Shown: positions 8,603-17,659 of the stretch, in pieces | Position numbering within the stretch: the stretch's first letter is position 1 | Layout: each line of letters starts with the position of its first letter | Origin: Holophagaceae bacterium | GTDB taxonomy: Bacteria > Acidobacteriota > Holophagae > Holophagales > Holophagaceae | DNA: 39,631 nt | Assembly (NCBI GenBank): GCA_025353305.1 | Contig: JANXQX010000327.1 | Location: forward strand, 1 to 39,631 | Reading direction: 5' to 3' | Translations under genes and position numbers: made by a program | The notes under the pieces: generated by a model | The model's database searches: none | The model's input: only the letters and a program-made list of their open reading frames with translations | Told to the model about the DNA's origin: nothing

Positions 8603-10996
8603 CTACTTGTCCCCCGTTTTTGTTTCGTCTTTTCTAGGGGTGGATTTCTTGGACTCCGCTGCCCGCTGCTGCATGGGATTGGGTGGAATAGGGGGATTAT
8701 TAATGAGGTTGAGTGGCTGCGGTGTCCCGATACTCCGCGGGAAGCTGTTGTTCGCTGGATCCACATCCGGCAATTCATGGAGTGGGTCGAGCTCCACAGA
8801 CACCAAGTGCTTTTCCGTGATCACGAGCTTCGCGAAACGTTCTTCGTTTTGCAGCCAGGCCTGGACCGGAATCCGCAGCATCTCGCTGCTCCCATCCGCG
8901 TAGTTGACCTTTGCCAGGATGGGCATCGGAAACTTGCCGACATTACGGAAGGTGATGCGATAGAGGGTCTGTTTGAAATCCAACGCTTCGCGTTCATCAG
9001 GCTTGAGCACTTTCAGCAGGGCCTCCAACTTCTGCTGATCGCTGGGGGTCACCGCATAGGGATCGAAGCCGCCGTCGTTATAGAAGTCCTGCAGTCCCAG
9101 GCGTTTTTCCTCGCCACCTTCGGAGATGGATTCCTTGTCGTGGAGCCTTGAAATATTGGTGTCCTTTTTGGCGTCTTCTTCCTTCTGGCGCTGTTTCTGC
9201 TTGACGGGCTCAAGGTCCGAAATCCGGAAGGCTTCCACATTTTCAACCGCGAGATCGGGGGCCAGAGTCGTGTAGAACCAGCCGCGCCAGAACCAGTCCA
9301 GGTCCATCCCGGAAGCATCACCCATGGTGCGGAAGAAATCTGCGGGCTGGGGCCGCTTGAACTTCCAGCGCCGGGCGTATTCCTTGAAGGCAAAATCAAA
9401 AAGCTCCCGTCCCATCAGCGTTTCGCGGAGCATGTCCAGACCCGCCGCGGGTTTGGCGTAGGCATTCAGGTTGCCGTGCCGCACCGCTTCGCTCTGCGTC
9501 ATGATCGGCGTGGCATCGGGAAATTTCAGATAGTCCACGATCCGCTGAGGCTGACCCGTGGCACCGGGGAAGGCCGGATCCCATTCGCGTTCGGCCAGGT
9601 GCTGCAGGAAGGTGTTGAAGCCCTCGTCCATCCAGGTCCACTGGCGCTCATCCGTGTTCACGATCATGGGAAAGAAGTTGTGGCCCACTTCGTGGATGAT
9701 TACGCCCACCAGGCCGAGTTTGGTGCGCTGGCTGTAGGTGCCATCCTTTTCGGGGCGCGGACCGTTGAAACAGAGCATCGGGTATTCCATGCCCCCGCCA
9801 CCGCCCAGGCCCATGCAGCTGGCTGCGGCAGGATAGGGGTAGTCAAAGGTGTAGCGCCCGTACACCCGCAGCGTATGTGCCACTGCGGCGGTGCTGTACT
9901 TGTCCCAGAGAGGCATCCCTTCCTTGGTGTAGCCGCTCTGCGCCATAACCACTCGGTCGCTGATCTTCACGCCTTGGGCATCCCAGATCAGACGCTTGCA
10001 GGTGTTCCAGGCGAAATCACGGGTGTTGCTGGCCTTGAAGCGCCAGGTCAGGTCATTGCTTCCGGAGGGCCTGGAATCTGGCTTTCCAGCCTCATTCGGC
10101 GGCGCGATCATGATCGGGCGGTCGCTGCCGCGGGCTTTGTCCAGACGATCCCGCTGAGAAGGGGTGAGCACGTCATTGGGATTCTGCAGCTCGCCCGTCG
10201 CCAGCATCACGAAGCCGTGGGGGACCGTGATCTCCACGTCCCAATTCCCGAACTCCAGTGTGAATTCGCCCTGTCCCAGGTACTGCTCAAGTTGCCAGCC
10301 CGAATCGTCGGTGTAGGCTGCGGCCCGGGGCTGCCACTGGGCGATGTTGTAGAGCCTGGCCCCATCCTCCAATTGTTCGTAGCCGCTGCGTCCACGCCCC
10401 ACCTTGTAGTTGTTCACGGTGTAGTCCCAGCCCATGTAGAGCTTCACGGATTCCCCGGCCTTGAGCGGTCCTGCAAGGTCCACACGCATCATGGTGTCGT
10501 TGATCACCCGGTGCAGCGGTGTGCCGTTGGCATCTTTGACGAAGTGGACCTGAAAGCCATCAGCGCGATCCCTTTTCGTCATGGAATCGAAAGACCTGAA
10601 AGTCAGACCTTTGCCCGTGTCCCCGGCCACGGCGCCCAGGTCCGAGGCACTGCGACTGTTCCGGCCTACGCTCCCGGCCTTCTGGATGTTCTGGTCCAGC
10701 TGGAACCAGAGGTAGCGCAGCTCGTCCGGGGAATCATTGTGATAGGTCACTTCCTGGGTCCCACTGATCTTCTGCGCAGCGTCATCCAGCGAGACTTTGA
10801 TCTTGTAGTCCACACGTTGTTGCCAGTATCTATGACCTGGGGCACCGCTGGCGGCGCGGTAGACATTGGGCGTGGGGAGGGTATCGAGCTTGCGGAAAAA
10901 GCTTTCATCGGTTTTCGAAGCATTCGCCGGGTGAGGCGTGTTTTGGGCTGCAAGTCCGAGTACCAGAATAGTAAAAGCCTGGACGGGAATACGCAC
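8603..10996 (-). CDS. Secreted M1-family zinc metallopeptidase
   Basis: About 797 residues. The zinc site HEVGH (residues about 435-439) is followed after 18 residues by the third ligand in WMDEGF, the M1 pattern HEXXH-X18-E; a GGGGMEYP segment upstream corresponds to the GxMEN substrate-binding motif. An N-terminal signal peptide (RIPVQAFTILVLGLAAQ) suggests periplasmic or surface location. I prefer the GTG at 10996, which has a GAGG five bases upstream and gives a cleaner signal peptide than the GTG at 11029. The C-terminus is Lys/Glu-rich. It heads a minus-strand operon with the small secreted protein and the TauE-like exporter. Confidence 0.93.
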   Translation of the reverse strand: MRIPVQAFTILVLGLAAQNTPHPANASKTDESFFRKLDTLPTPNVYRAASGAPGHRYWQQRVDYKIKVSLDDAAQKISGTQEVTYHNDSPDELRYLWFQLDQNIQKAGSVGRNSRSASDLGAVAGDTGKGLTFRSFDSMTKRDRADGFQVHFVKDANGTPLHRVINDTMMRVDLAGPLKAGESVKLYMGWDYTVNNYKVGRGRSGYEQLEDGARLYNIAQWQPRAAAYTDDSGWQLEQYLGQGEFTLEFGNWDVEITVPHGFVMLATGELQNPNDVLTPSQRDRLDKARGSDRPIMIAPPNEAGKPDSRPSGSNDLTWRFKASNTRDFAWNTCKRLIWDAQGVKISDRVVMAQSGYTKEGMPLWDKYSTAAVAHTLRVYGRYTFDYPYPAAASCMGLGGGGGMEYPMLCFNGPRPEKDGTYSQRTKLGLVGVIIHEVGHNFFPMIVNTDERQWTWMDEGFNTFLQHLAEREWDPAFPGATGQPQRIVDYLKFPDATPIMTQSEAVRHGNLNAYAKPAAGLDMLRETLMGRELFDFAFKEYARRWKFKRPQPADFFRTMGDASGMDLDWFWRGWFYTTLAPDLAVENVEAFRISDLEPVKQKQRQKEEDAKKDTNISRLHDKESISEGGEEKRLGLQDFYNDGGFDPYAVTPSDQQKLEALLKVLKPDEREALDFKQTLYRITFRNVGKFPMPILAKVNYADGSSEMLRIPVQAWLQNEERFAKLVITEKHLVSVELDPLHELPDVDPANNSFPRSIGTPQPLNLINNPPIPPNPMQQRAAESKKSTPRKDETKTGDK

Positions 10997-11178
10997 TTGG
11001 GCCTCACGAAAAGTGTTCCATCGTATCACGAGGGCTTAGGCCGGGACAGATCGGTGGCCTTAGTACTACCAACTTCTCAGCGCGACCCGACCCAGGCCTC
11101 GTTTTGATTGCGGCCCCGGCCGTGCTGAGTTCCAATGGAGAATTGCGCCACACCGGCGGCCGAGCGATTCCCAAACCC

Positions 11179-11955
11179 ATGCAGATTCAGCTTTCCGACG
11201 ATGTCCACCTTGATAGCCGCCGCGCCATCTGGCTCCCTCGCCAGGGGACCCTGGTCCTCTCGGATTTTTTTCTGGGCCTCGGTGCCGCCCGCCGAAAACG
11301 CCCGGATGCCATGCCTCTAGGCGGTCAGCAGGACATCTGGGAGCGGCTCTTCGCACTGCTGGATGACCTGCAACCCAAGCGTGTCGCGCTACTGGGCGAC
11401 GTGAAACCCAATCAGGGCAGCCTGGAAGGGGAAGAAGCCGAAGAACTGCGCAGCACCTTTCGCAAAATCGCAAAACAAGGCCGCGAAGTCATCCAGGTGG
11501 TGGGCCACCCCGAACGGGCCTGGGGTCCAGCCATGGAGGGCACCGGCGTGCAGCCGGCCGAAACCTATCGCGTGGGGTCTCTTACGCTCATGCACCGCCG
11601 CCGCATATTCGTGTACCCGCGCCATGACCCGCCGGGTGGATTCTGGATCAATGGTGGCGTCCACCCGCTTTTCGCCGTGCCCATGGACACGGTCGACAAC
11701 CAAGCCATCTGGCACCGTCATCCCGCGTTTCTCTACACGGGTTTCGCGCTCATCATGCCGCCCTTCGTAGGTTATGCCCAGGGCTGGGAAGTCATGCAGC
11801 CCGAGCGGCTGCCCCGGCAGGCCAGGGCATGGAAGATTCTCGGCGAGCACATCAGCGCGCTGGATATCACCTCACTGCCTCCATCGCCCGAAGGAATGCG
11901 AACCCTGCATCGGCCCGCCAAGGGAAAGTCCCGGGAGACAGTGAAGGGGGAGTAA
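11179..11955 (+). CDS. PdeM-like metallophosphoesterase lacking most metal ligands
   Basis: About 258 residues from the ATG at 11179; the frame could open at a TTG at 11104 but residues before 11179 look non-conserved. Overall layout matches the PdeM / ligase-associated phosphoesterase group, including the C-terminal LPAFG-like segment (IMPPFVGYAQGW). The metal motifs are changed: DLHLG reads D29-F-F-L-G, GDxxH reads GD(73-74)VKP, GNHD reads GHPE (109-112), and GHLHP reads GGVHP (159-163). At most two of the usual ligands survive, so the protein is probably inactive as a metal-dependent nuclease or has another role. No ligase or Lhr helicase gene is nearby. Convergent with the DUF192 gene. 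Confidence 0.75.
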   Translation: MQIQLSDDVHLDSRRAIWLPRQGTLVLSDFFLGLGAARRKRPDAMPLGGQQDIWERLFALLDDLQPKRVALLGDVKPNQGSLEGEEAEELRSTFRKIAKQGREVIQVVGHPERAWGPAMEGTGVQPAETYRVGSLTLMHRRRIFVYPRHDPPGGFWINGGVHPLFAVPMDTVDNQAIWHRHPAFLYTGFALIMPPFVGYAQGWEVMQPERLPRQARAWKILGEHISALDITSLPPSPEGMRTLHRPAKGKSRETVKGE

Positions 11956-11959
11956 ATCG

Positions 11960-11980
11960 TTGGGCTTTGGGCTGTGGGCT
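11960..11980. repeat. Heptad repeat (three units) at a convergent gene junction
   Basis: TTGGGCT, TTGGGCT and GTGGGCT follow each other exactly in the 29-bp space between the convergent stops of the PdeM-like and DUF192 genes. On the minus strand the unit reads AGCCCAM, which contains the same GCCCA core as the 2000-2032 tract. Confidence 0.75.
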
Positions 11981-11984
11981 TAAC

Positions 11985-12506
11985 TTATTTGGTCTTCCGC
12001 TTGGTTTTCGTGGGCGCCTTTTCTGCGGGAATGGGCGTGCCGCCCACAACTGGTGTTCCATCATCAAGCTTCAGATCCCAGCCGATGCGGTCGCCTTTCT
12101 TCAGGCCGATGCTCTTTATGGTTCCCACCGCGAATTCTATGAAATGGCGGGCTGGCACGGTACCCCCATAAGTCGGGCAGTCATCGCCGCGCAGGGGTGA
12201 ACACGGCGGCACGTTTTCCGCCATCTCGACAACCTTGCCATCCGCCGAGATCCACACCACATCTAAAGAAATCAGGCAATTCTTCATCCAGATGCCGTGG
12301 GAGCCGTCTTCGTCATAAATGAAAATCATGCAACGGCCCTTGGCCAGGGACTGCCGATACATGAGCCCCTTCTGCTGCTCCCGGGGCGTGGTTGCGATCT
12401 CGGCCATGAAGCGATGGCCTTTCACCGCCACCGTGCCGCCGCCCGCGCCAAAAACCGCTATTGAGCTAAGGCTGCCCAGGACAGCGGGTCGAATGAATCG
12501 TTGCAT
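11985..12506 (-). CDS. DUF192 family secreted protein
   Basis: 173 residues from the ATG at 12506, chosen because GGAG lies six to seven bases upstream and a signal peptide (IRPAVLGSLSSIAVFGAGGG) follows at once; the frame extends to 12548. DUF192 landmarks are complete: TPREQQKGLMYR, MIFIYD, IWMKNCLISLDVVWIS and VPARHFIEFAVG. An insertion with two cysteines (PPCSPLRGDDCPTYGG) sits just before the last motif, as in other family members. The family is widespread, periplasmic or surface-located, and has no settled function. The C-terminus is basic (KTKRKTK). Divergent from the DUF5916 gene. Confidence 0.9.
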   Translation of the reverse strand: MQRFIRPAVLGSLSSIAVFGAGGGTVAVKGHRFMAEIATTPREQQKGLMYRQSLAKGRCMIFIYDEDGSHGIWMKNCLISLDVVWISADGKVVEMAENVPPCSPLRGDDCPTYGGTVPARHFIEFAVGTIKSIGLKKGDRIGWDLKLDDGTPVVGGTPIPAEKAPTKTKRKTK

Positions 12507-12612
12507 GCAGTCTCCAGAGACATCCACCATCCTAATGCCAGTCGGCAATCAAAAGTCTCTTGATCCCTCACGTCTTGAGGCATAGCCTGGATATCTTCAT
12601 CATGGAAGGTCT

Positions 12613-15054
12613 TTGAAGCCACGTTCTTACCTAGCGCTCTGTCTCCTGGGCTGTGCTTCCCTCGCTATGGCCGGGGGCAGCACCCAGGCACCTTTGCGGG
12701 CGATACGCACCACGGAACACATCGAGATCGACGGCAAACTGAGTGAAGCCATTTGGGCCTCCGCGCCGGCGGCCAGCGGTTTTACGGAGACCTGGCCGGA
12801 GTATGGGAACCCCGCCAAGGTACCCACAGAAGTAAAAATTCTTTACGATGACCACTTTCTCTACGTGGGCGCGAGAATGCGTCATATTCCGGGACAAGGG
12901 CCCGTGATCCGCCGAATCCATCGCCGGGATCAGGATAGTTCGAGCGACTGGTTCACCGTATACATAGACAGCTTGCATGATCGCCGCACGGCCTTCGCCT
13001 TCGGCGTGAATGCCTCCAACGTCCAATCGGATTCCGTCTACTTTGGCGACACCAATTCCGACAGGTCCTGGGATGGCGTCTGGGAGAGCGAGGTTTCGGT
13101 GGATGCCGATGGGTGGACCGCTGAGATCAAGATCCCGCTTTCCCTGCTGCGCATCAAACCAAGTGGCCCGGGCGACGGTCCCCAGACCTGGGGCATCAAT
13201 TTTTCCCGAAACGACCAGGGCACGATCCGCCAATCCAGCAACTGGCAGGTGCCGCCACGGGGAGAAAACGCTTTCGTGAGCCGCTTCCCGGATCTCATCG
13301 GGATCGCTGGGATACGCCCCCAGCCTCGCCGGGAAATCATCCCCTATTTGAGTGCCCAGCGGAAATTCGAAACGGCCCAGGGTTTCGACGACCGGAAATT
13401 CGAAGGCGGCGCCGGCATTGACGCCCATTGGGGCCTCAGCACCCAATCCCAAGTGGATCTCACGGTCCGGCCGGACTTTGGTCAGGTGGAGGTGGACCAG
13501 GCGGTCCTGAATCTCAGCACTGTGGAAACGTTCTTCCCAGAAAAGCGGGCCTTTTTTTTGGAGGGTTCCGAGATATTTCACACCTTGGGCGGGCAATTAT
13601 TCTACAGTCGCCGCATTGGGAAAGCCGCGCCATCAGCAGATCCCGGCACCGGAGAAACCCTGGTGGATCAGCCCCGTGTAACCGACATCACGGCCGCTGC
13701 GAAGTACACCACGAAAATTGACAGCCTCAACCTCGGCATCCTGGGAGCCAGCGTAGAGCCCGCGCGTGCGACCTATATGGATGCCTCCGGAACAGTTCGC
13801 AAACGCGAAATCTCACCCCTCACGAATTACGGCGTGGCGCGACTTCAAAAAAGCCTTGATGATTCCGGCAGCTATATCGGCGGCTTCACCTCCTACGTCC
13901 ACGAAGCCGGACCCACAGGACGAGACGCGGTGGTCGGCGCGTTGGACGGTTCCTTGAAATCCAGGGATCGAAGCCAGATTCTGGAGTACGCCCTTGCCCA
14001 CAGCGATGCTGGTCCATCCGGGGTGGAGGAAGCTGGCTGGTATGCCTACCTTCGTGGCGTTAAGACCTGGTCCAACGGCTGGAACGTGGGTATCCGAACG
14101 CTTAATGCAGGACACGATTTCAACCCCAACGACCTTGGCTACTTCTCCGATGCTGATACCAAGCGGATCTATTTGAACGCTTCGCGCCAATGGGACCGGA
14201 CGTGGGGCCCCATACGCAACTGGCAAGTTTCGCTGGAAGAGCAGTACGACACTGACCAGGCCGGACAAAAGGTCCACCACCATGTCTATGCCAACGGTCG
14301 CACGGATTTCACGAATTTCTGGACCGTTTGGACTGGGCTGGGTCGCAATTTCCAGATTCAGGACAACCGCGAACTGCGCACCTTCGGCCAACCGCAGCGA
14401 AAGTACCTTCAACGCCCGGGCACCACCTTTGCGAATGCCGGCTTCGACACCGCTGGCAACAAGCCATGGTACCTGCGCTTTGAAGTGAGCCGCGAGTGGT
14501 TTCCGGGTGGTCCCAGCACGAACACAAGCCTTTTTCAGATCATCAAGCTCGGATCCCAGATGGAATTGCAACTTCAATCATCCTATGTCCGCGATGAGGG
14601 TGAACTGCGCTGGTTGGAGACGCTCGAAGCCGACCCTATCACCGGATACGGCGGGACGCCCGTGGTGGGCGAGCGCCGACTAAGTGAATTCAACCAGACC
14701 CTGCGCCTGGCCTATGCTTTCACGCCCCGGCTCACCGTGCAGCTCTTCAGTCAATGGCTGGCGGACGCTTGGAGCTACCGGGATCTGCAGGCCTACCTGG
14801 ACGACCAGCAACTCCACCCGACCACCACGACCAATGCCACGGCCTTCAGTTACCGGGTCTGGAGCGTGAACTTGATCACCCGCTGGGAATTCCGCCCGGG
14901 GTCGACGGTCTATGTGGTCTATACCCACGGTGCCACCACGGATGCGCTCATCAACGACCATTCTAGTTTGAGTCCTCGCAATGACCTTGCCCCGCTGCGG
15001 CACCTGCCATCCGATGACGTCGTGCAGATCAAATTCAGCTGGCTGTTCCGCTGA
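12613..15054 (+). CDS. CBM9-like / DUF5916 outer-membrane protein
   Basis: 813 residues from a TTG start, the only start codon after the preceding in-frame stop; GGAAGG lies close upstream. A signal peptide (LALCLLGCASLAMA) is followed by a CBM9-like beta-sandwich domain (EIDGKLSEAIWASAPA, LYDDHFLYVGARM, about residues 35-215) and by the DUF5916 domain with its hallmark FFPEKRAFFLEGSEIF and YSRRIG at about residues 310-335. The remainder alternates in the way of transmembrane beta strands and ends in an aromatic-rich strand (IKFSWLFR), so an outer-membrane barrel is likely. Role unknown, perhaps glycan or hydrolysate uptake. A run of eight T lies inside the hallmark motif. Overlaps lipA by 20 bp, tail to tail. 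Confidence 0.88.
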   Translation: MKPRSYLALCLLGCASLAMAGGSTQAPLRAIRTTEHIEIDGKLSEAIWASAPAASGFTETWPEYGNPAKVPTEVKILYDDHFLYVGARMRHIPGQGPVIRRIHRRDQDSSSDWFTVYIDSLHDRRTAFAFGVNASNVQSDSVYFGDTNSDRSWDGVWESEVSVDADGWTAEIKIPLSLLRIKPSGPGDGPQTWGINFSRNDQGTIRQSSNWQVPPRGENAFVSRFPDLIGIAGIRPQPRREIIPYLSAQRKFETAQGFDDRKFEGGAGIDAHWGLSTQSQVDLTVRPDFGQVEVDQAVLNLSTVETFFPEKRAFFLEGSEIFHTLGGQLFYSRRIGKAAPSADPGTGETLVDQPRVTDITAAAKYTTKIDSLNLGILGASVEPARATYMDASGTVRKREISPLTNYGVARLQKSLDDSGSYIGGFTSYVHEAGPTGRDAVVGALDGSLKSRDRSQILEYALAHSDAGPSGVEEAGWYAYLRGVKTWSNGWNVGIRTLNAGHDFNPNDLGYFSDADTKRIYLNASRQWDRTWGPIRNWQVSLEEQYDTDQAGQKVHHHVYANGRTDFTNFWTVWTGLGRNFQIQDNRELRTFGQPQRKYLQRPGTTFANAGFDTAGNKPWYLRFEVSREWFPGGPSTNTSLFQIIKLGSQMELQLQSSYVRDEGELRWLETLEADPITGYGGTPVVGERRLSEFNQTLRLAYAFTPRLTVQLFSQWLADAWSYRDLQAYLDDQQLHPTTTTNATAFSYRVWSVNLITRWEFRPGSTVYVVYTHGATTDALINDHSSLSPRNDLAPLRHLPSDDVVQIKFSWLFR

Positions 15055-15973
15055 TCGCGATGCCTTCCATCTCGCGCACCTCGTGCGCATTGAAACTGCT
15101 CCGCACCAGTGGGCCGGCATAGACGGTCTTGAAACCCAGGGCCTTGGCTTTGCGGCCCAGGTCGGAAAATTCGTCCGGGTGCACGTATCGTTTGACGGGT
15201 AGTTGGTAGCGGGTGGGGCGCAGGTATTGGCCGAGCGTAAGAATATCGACACCGCTGGCGACCAGGGCCTCGAACGCTTCCATGAGCTCAGCTTCGGTTT
15301 CACCCAGGCCCAACATAAGACCGCTCTTGGTGCGAAATCCTTCTCCAAAAAGCGCTGAGCCAAGACTTTTAGCCTCCTGCAATACCGAGAGACTTCGCTC
15401 AAAGCGGCCCGCGGGGCGTACCACCGGGTATAAGCTGGGGACAGTTTCGGTGTTGTGGTTGAAGACCACAGGACCCGCTGCCACGACTCTCGACACTGCA
15501 TCCAGATCACCCAGGAAATCCGGCGTCAGCACTTCCACCAGTGTGGTGGGGCAGCGATGGTGGATGGCGGAGATGGTGGCGGCGAAATGGGCTGCGCCTC
15601 CGTCGGGCAGGTCGTCGCGATTGACGCTGGTGAGCACCGCATAGCGCAGGCCGAGGGCTTCCACCCGCGACGCGGTTTCCCCAGGCTCCTGTGGGTCCAA
15701 TGGATTCGGCTTGCCACTTTGGATGGCGCAAAACCCACAAGCCCGGGTGCAGGTGTCACCCATAAGCAGAAAGGTCGCCGTGCCGTGGCCGAAACAGTGA
15801 GCGCGGTTGGGACAGCGGGCTTCTTCGCAAACCGTGTGCAGGTGGCTGTCCCGCAGGCCCACCTTCATCGTGTGCAGCTCGCGCAGGTTCACCCGATCCC
15901 GCGTGATCCATGCGGGCAAGCGCGGGTGATCACTCAGAGCCTCGCGACCTGTGCGTTTGGGGAAGCGGGGCAT
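15035..15973 (-). CDS. lipA: Lipoyl synthase LipA
   Basis: LipA is a radical-SAM enzyme that inserts two sulfurs into protein-bound octanoyl groups. The 312-residue product has both clusters: the auxiliary set C-X4-C-X5-C in CEEARCPNRAHC and the radical-SAM set CTRACGFC (CX3CX2C), plus the C-terminal RSSF that supplies the serine ligand of the auxiliary cluster. Start ATG at 15973 is 27 bp behind the DUF2063 gene of the MNIO cassette, so it may be transcribed with it. No lipB is in the window. Its 3' end overlaps the convergent DUF5916 gene by 20 bp. Confidence 0.97.
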   Translation of the reverse strand: MPRFPKRTGREALSDHPRLPAWITRDRVNLRELHTMKVGLRDSHLHTVCEEARCPNRAHCFGHGTATFLLMGDTCTRACGFCAIQSGKPNPLDPQEPGETASRVEALGLRYAVLTSVNRDDLPDGGAAHFAATISAIHHRCPTTLVEVLTPDFLGDLDAVSRVVAAGPVVFNHNTETVPSLYPVVRPAGRFERSLSVLQEAKSLGSALFGEGFRTKSGLMLGLGETEAELMEAFEALVASGVDILTLGQYLRPTRYQLPVKRYVHPDEFSDLGRKAKALGFKTVYAGPLVRSSFNAHEVREMEGIAISGTAS

Positions 15974-16000
15974 GGCTCGTTCAGACCTCTGCTTTTAATG

Positions 16001-16795
16001 TTATCGGAAACTCGAGAGCGCCCCCTTTTCCCTGAAGCGGATGAGGAGATCCAGCACTTCATCCACCTCCAAATCCAGGGCGGAAGCAGCCACGCCTATG
16101 GACTCGCCCTCCAGGCAGCGGGCCAGGAAAGCCGAGGCATGAGCACTCAGTTCCGAATAGATGAAGTCGCCTTCCAGGTCGCGATAACCCAGGAGAAATG
16201 CCTCGCCGGTCCCTGGTTCCGGGTTTTCTTTTGTGGCCTCGTGCACCCGATGGGCGTAGGCCAGGTTTCGTGTCGCGCCCGCAAAGACCACCCGTGAATC
16301 CAACGTAGGGGTGGCTTGCAGCTCATCCAATGGCGGGTCGTCCGGCCAACGCAGAATCTCCACTTCGATGTATTCGAAATGGGCCAACTGGAGCAGGAAG
16401 GGCCATCGCTCCTGGCCCCAGCCACTGTTGGCGAGCCAAGCCACGAAGGTTGGATTCACATCGCGGTAGTAGGGACTTTGGACGGATCGGCTGTCGAAAA
16501 AGGCATCTATGCAGGCTTCCCACTGTTCGGCCCCTTCCAGCAGGGCATGGGTGATGGGGAAGCAGTCCGGAAGGGGGTCTTCAAGGGCGTTACGGGCTAG
16601 ATCGCGATATGTGAGAAGGTGGGACTTGAAGGTTTCAAGGGCGCCCTGATTGGCCTTGCACAGACTCCGCGCTGCGCCAAAGGACTTCGGGTCATCAGTG
16701 AATGACTTGGCTCCTTCTGCATCGAGAATCAGATCCGTCAGGCAGCGTTGTAGATTCCAAGTTGGTTCGGCAGTCTGACCAGCGGTTTCAGCCAT
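16001..16795 (-). CDS. DUF2063 (BufC/HvfC-type) partner protein of the MNIO
   Basis: 264 residues from the ATG at 16795, chosen because it overlaps the MNIO stop by eight bases as is usual in these operons; the open frame continues to 16897. The N-terminal half fits the HvfC/BufC N-terminal domain (DUF2063): LQRCLTDLIL, a YRDLARNAL helix, CFPITHALL, YYRDVNPTFVAWLAN, and an acidic FPFL-QLAHFEYIEVE segment. Such partners bind precursor leaders and pair with MNIO enzymes, like MbnC with MbnB. The C-terminal half ends in a short wHTH-like segment (LDLEVDEVLDLLIRFREKGAL). Third gene of the precursor-MNIO-partner operon. Confidence 0.85.
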   Translation of the reverse strand: MAETAGQTAEPTWNLQRCLTDLILDAEGAKSFTDDPKSFGAARSLCKANQGALETFKSHLLTYRDLARNALEDPLPDCFPITHALLEGAEQWEACIDAFFDSRSVQSPYYRDVNPTFVAWLANSGWGQERWPFLLQLAHFEYIEVEILRWPDDPPLDELQATPTLDSRVVFAGATRNLAYAHRVHEATKENPEPGTGEAFLLGYRDLEGDFIYSELSAHASAFLARCLEGESIGVAASALDLEVDEVLDLLIRFREKGALSSFR

Positions 16796-17639
16796 GGCGA
16801 ACCCCCATCGGCGCGAATGCCGCGTCGTAGGCCTTTTGCAGAGACTCGCGCTCGGCCAGCAGAACTTCCAGATCCGGGATCTCGTTATCCCGTTCAAGGA
16901 GCACCGGCACAGGCCTGCCGATGCGTGGGAGCACCCACTGCATCAACTCGATGACAGGATCGACCACCGGCGCGCCGTGCGTATCGATGATCAATTGCTC
17001 CGCTTCGAACCAGGTGTGTCCGGCGATGTGCATCTGCTGAACGCGGTCGAGCGGCATGCCCTCCAGCCATTCCTTGGGATCGAAACCATGATTGCGGCTG
17101 TTGACGTAGATGTTGTTGATGTCCAGCAGCCAGCCGCAGTCCGCGCCTTCGAGCACTTCGGTGGTGAATTCTTTCTCACTCATTTCAGGCGCGCCCAGGC
17201 AGGCGTAGTAGCTGATGTTCTCGAAAAGGAAGGGCACCGGCAATTCCGACTGGATCCGCTTTGCCCGCTCCACCGTGTGCCTCACCGCATCCCGGGTGAA
17301 GGGCATGGGCAGCAGCTCATGGGTGGTAGCACCGCCAAAACTGGTCCAGCAGAGGTGTTCCGAATGCCAGGGCGAACGGGTCTCCTTCAAGAAACCCTTC
17401 AGGTTGTCCAGGACATCCCGGTCCCAAGCATCGAAGCCTCCGATGGACATGGAAAGCCCATGGGTGATGACTGGATCGCGCTCCAGAATTTTCATCACCT
17501 GGCGATGCCGGCTGCCACCCTGCCCGACGACATTTTCCGGGGCAATCTCCCAGAAGGGCACGGGACTAGACTCGAGGGCGGCCACTTGTTCCAGGTGGGG
17601 CCTCCGAAGACCGACGCCGACTCCTGTGAAAGGGTTCAT
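16788..17639 (-). CDS. MNIO family oxidase (DUF692, BufB/HvfB type)
   Basis: 283 residues, full family length. Multinuclear non-haem iron oxidases of this family (MbnB is the best known) modify cysteines of ribosomal peptides, for example to oxazolone/thioamide or thiooxazole groups. All expected motifs are present: GVGLRRPHLE at the N-terminus, THGLSMSIGG, WHSEHL (about 90-94), LFENISYY, LLDINNIYVN (about 172-181), QMHIAGHTW (about 202-210), DTHG and LLERDNEIP. Metal-ligand positions therefore look intact. It is preceded by the Cys/Lys-rich precursor gene with a strong hairpin between them, and overlaps the DUF2063 partner by eight bases. Confidence 0.95.
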   Translation of the reverse strand: MNPFTGVGVGLRRPHLEQVAALESSPVPFWEIAPENVVGQGGSRHRQVMKILERDPVITHGLSMSIGGFDAWDRDVLDNLKGFLKETRSPWHSEHLCWTSFGGATTHELLPMPFTRDAVRHTVERAKRIQSELPVPFLFENISYYACLGAPEMSEKEFTTEVLEGADCGWLLDINNIYVNSRNHGFDPKEWLEGMPLDRVQQMHIAGHTWFEAEQLIIDTHGAPVVDPVIELMQWVLPRIGRPVPVLLERDNEIPDLEVLLAERESLQKAYDAAFAPMGVRHG

Positions 17640-17659
17640 TTCAATACCTTGTATGGAAC

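Noticed and set aside
9476..11107. 543-residue plus-strand open frame opposite the M1 peptidase
   Set aside because: It is the antisense shadow of a G+C-rich gene with no recognisable domain; the M1 motifs on the other strand settle the coding strand.
13550..13558. Run of eight T in the DUF5916 gene as a phase-variation tract
   Set aside because: It encodes the conserved Phe-Phe-Leu of the family motif and no alternate frame of interest follows, so composition explains it.
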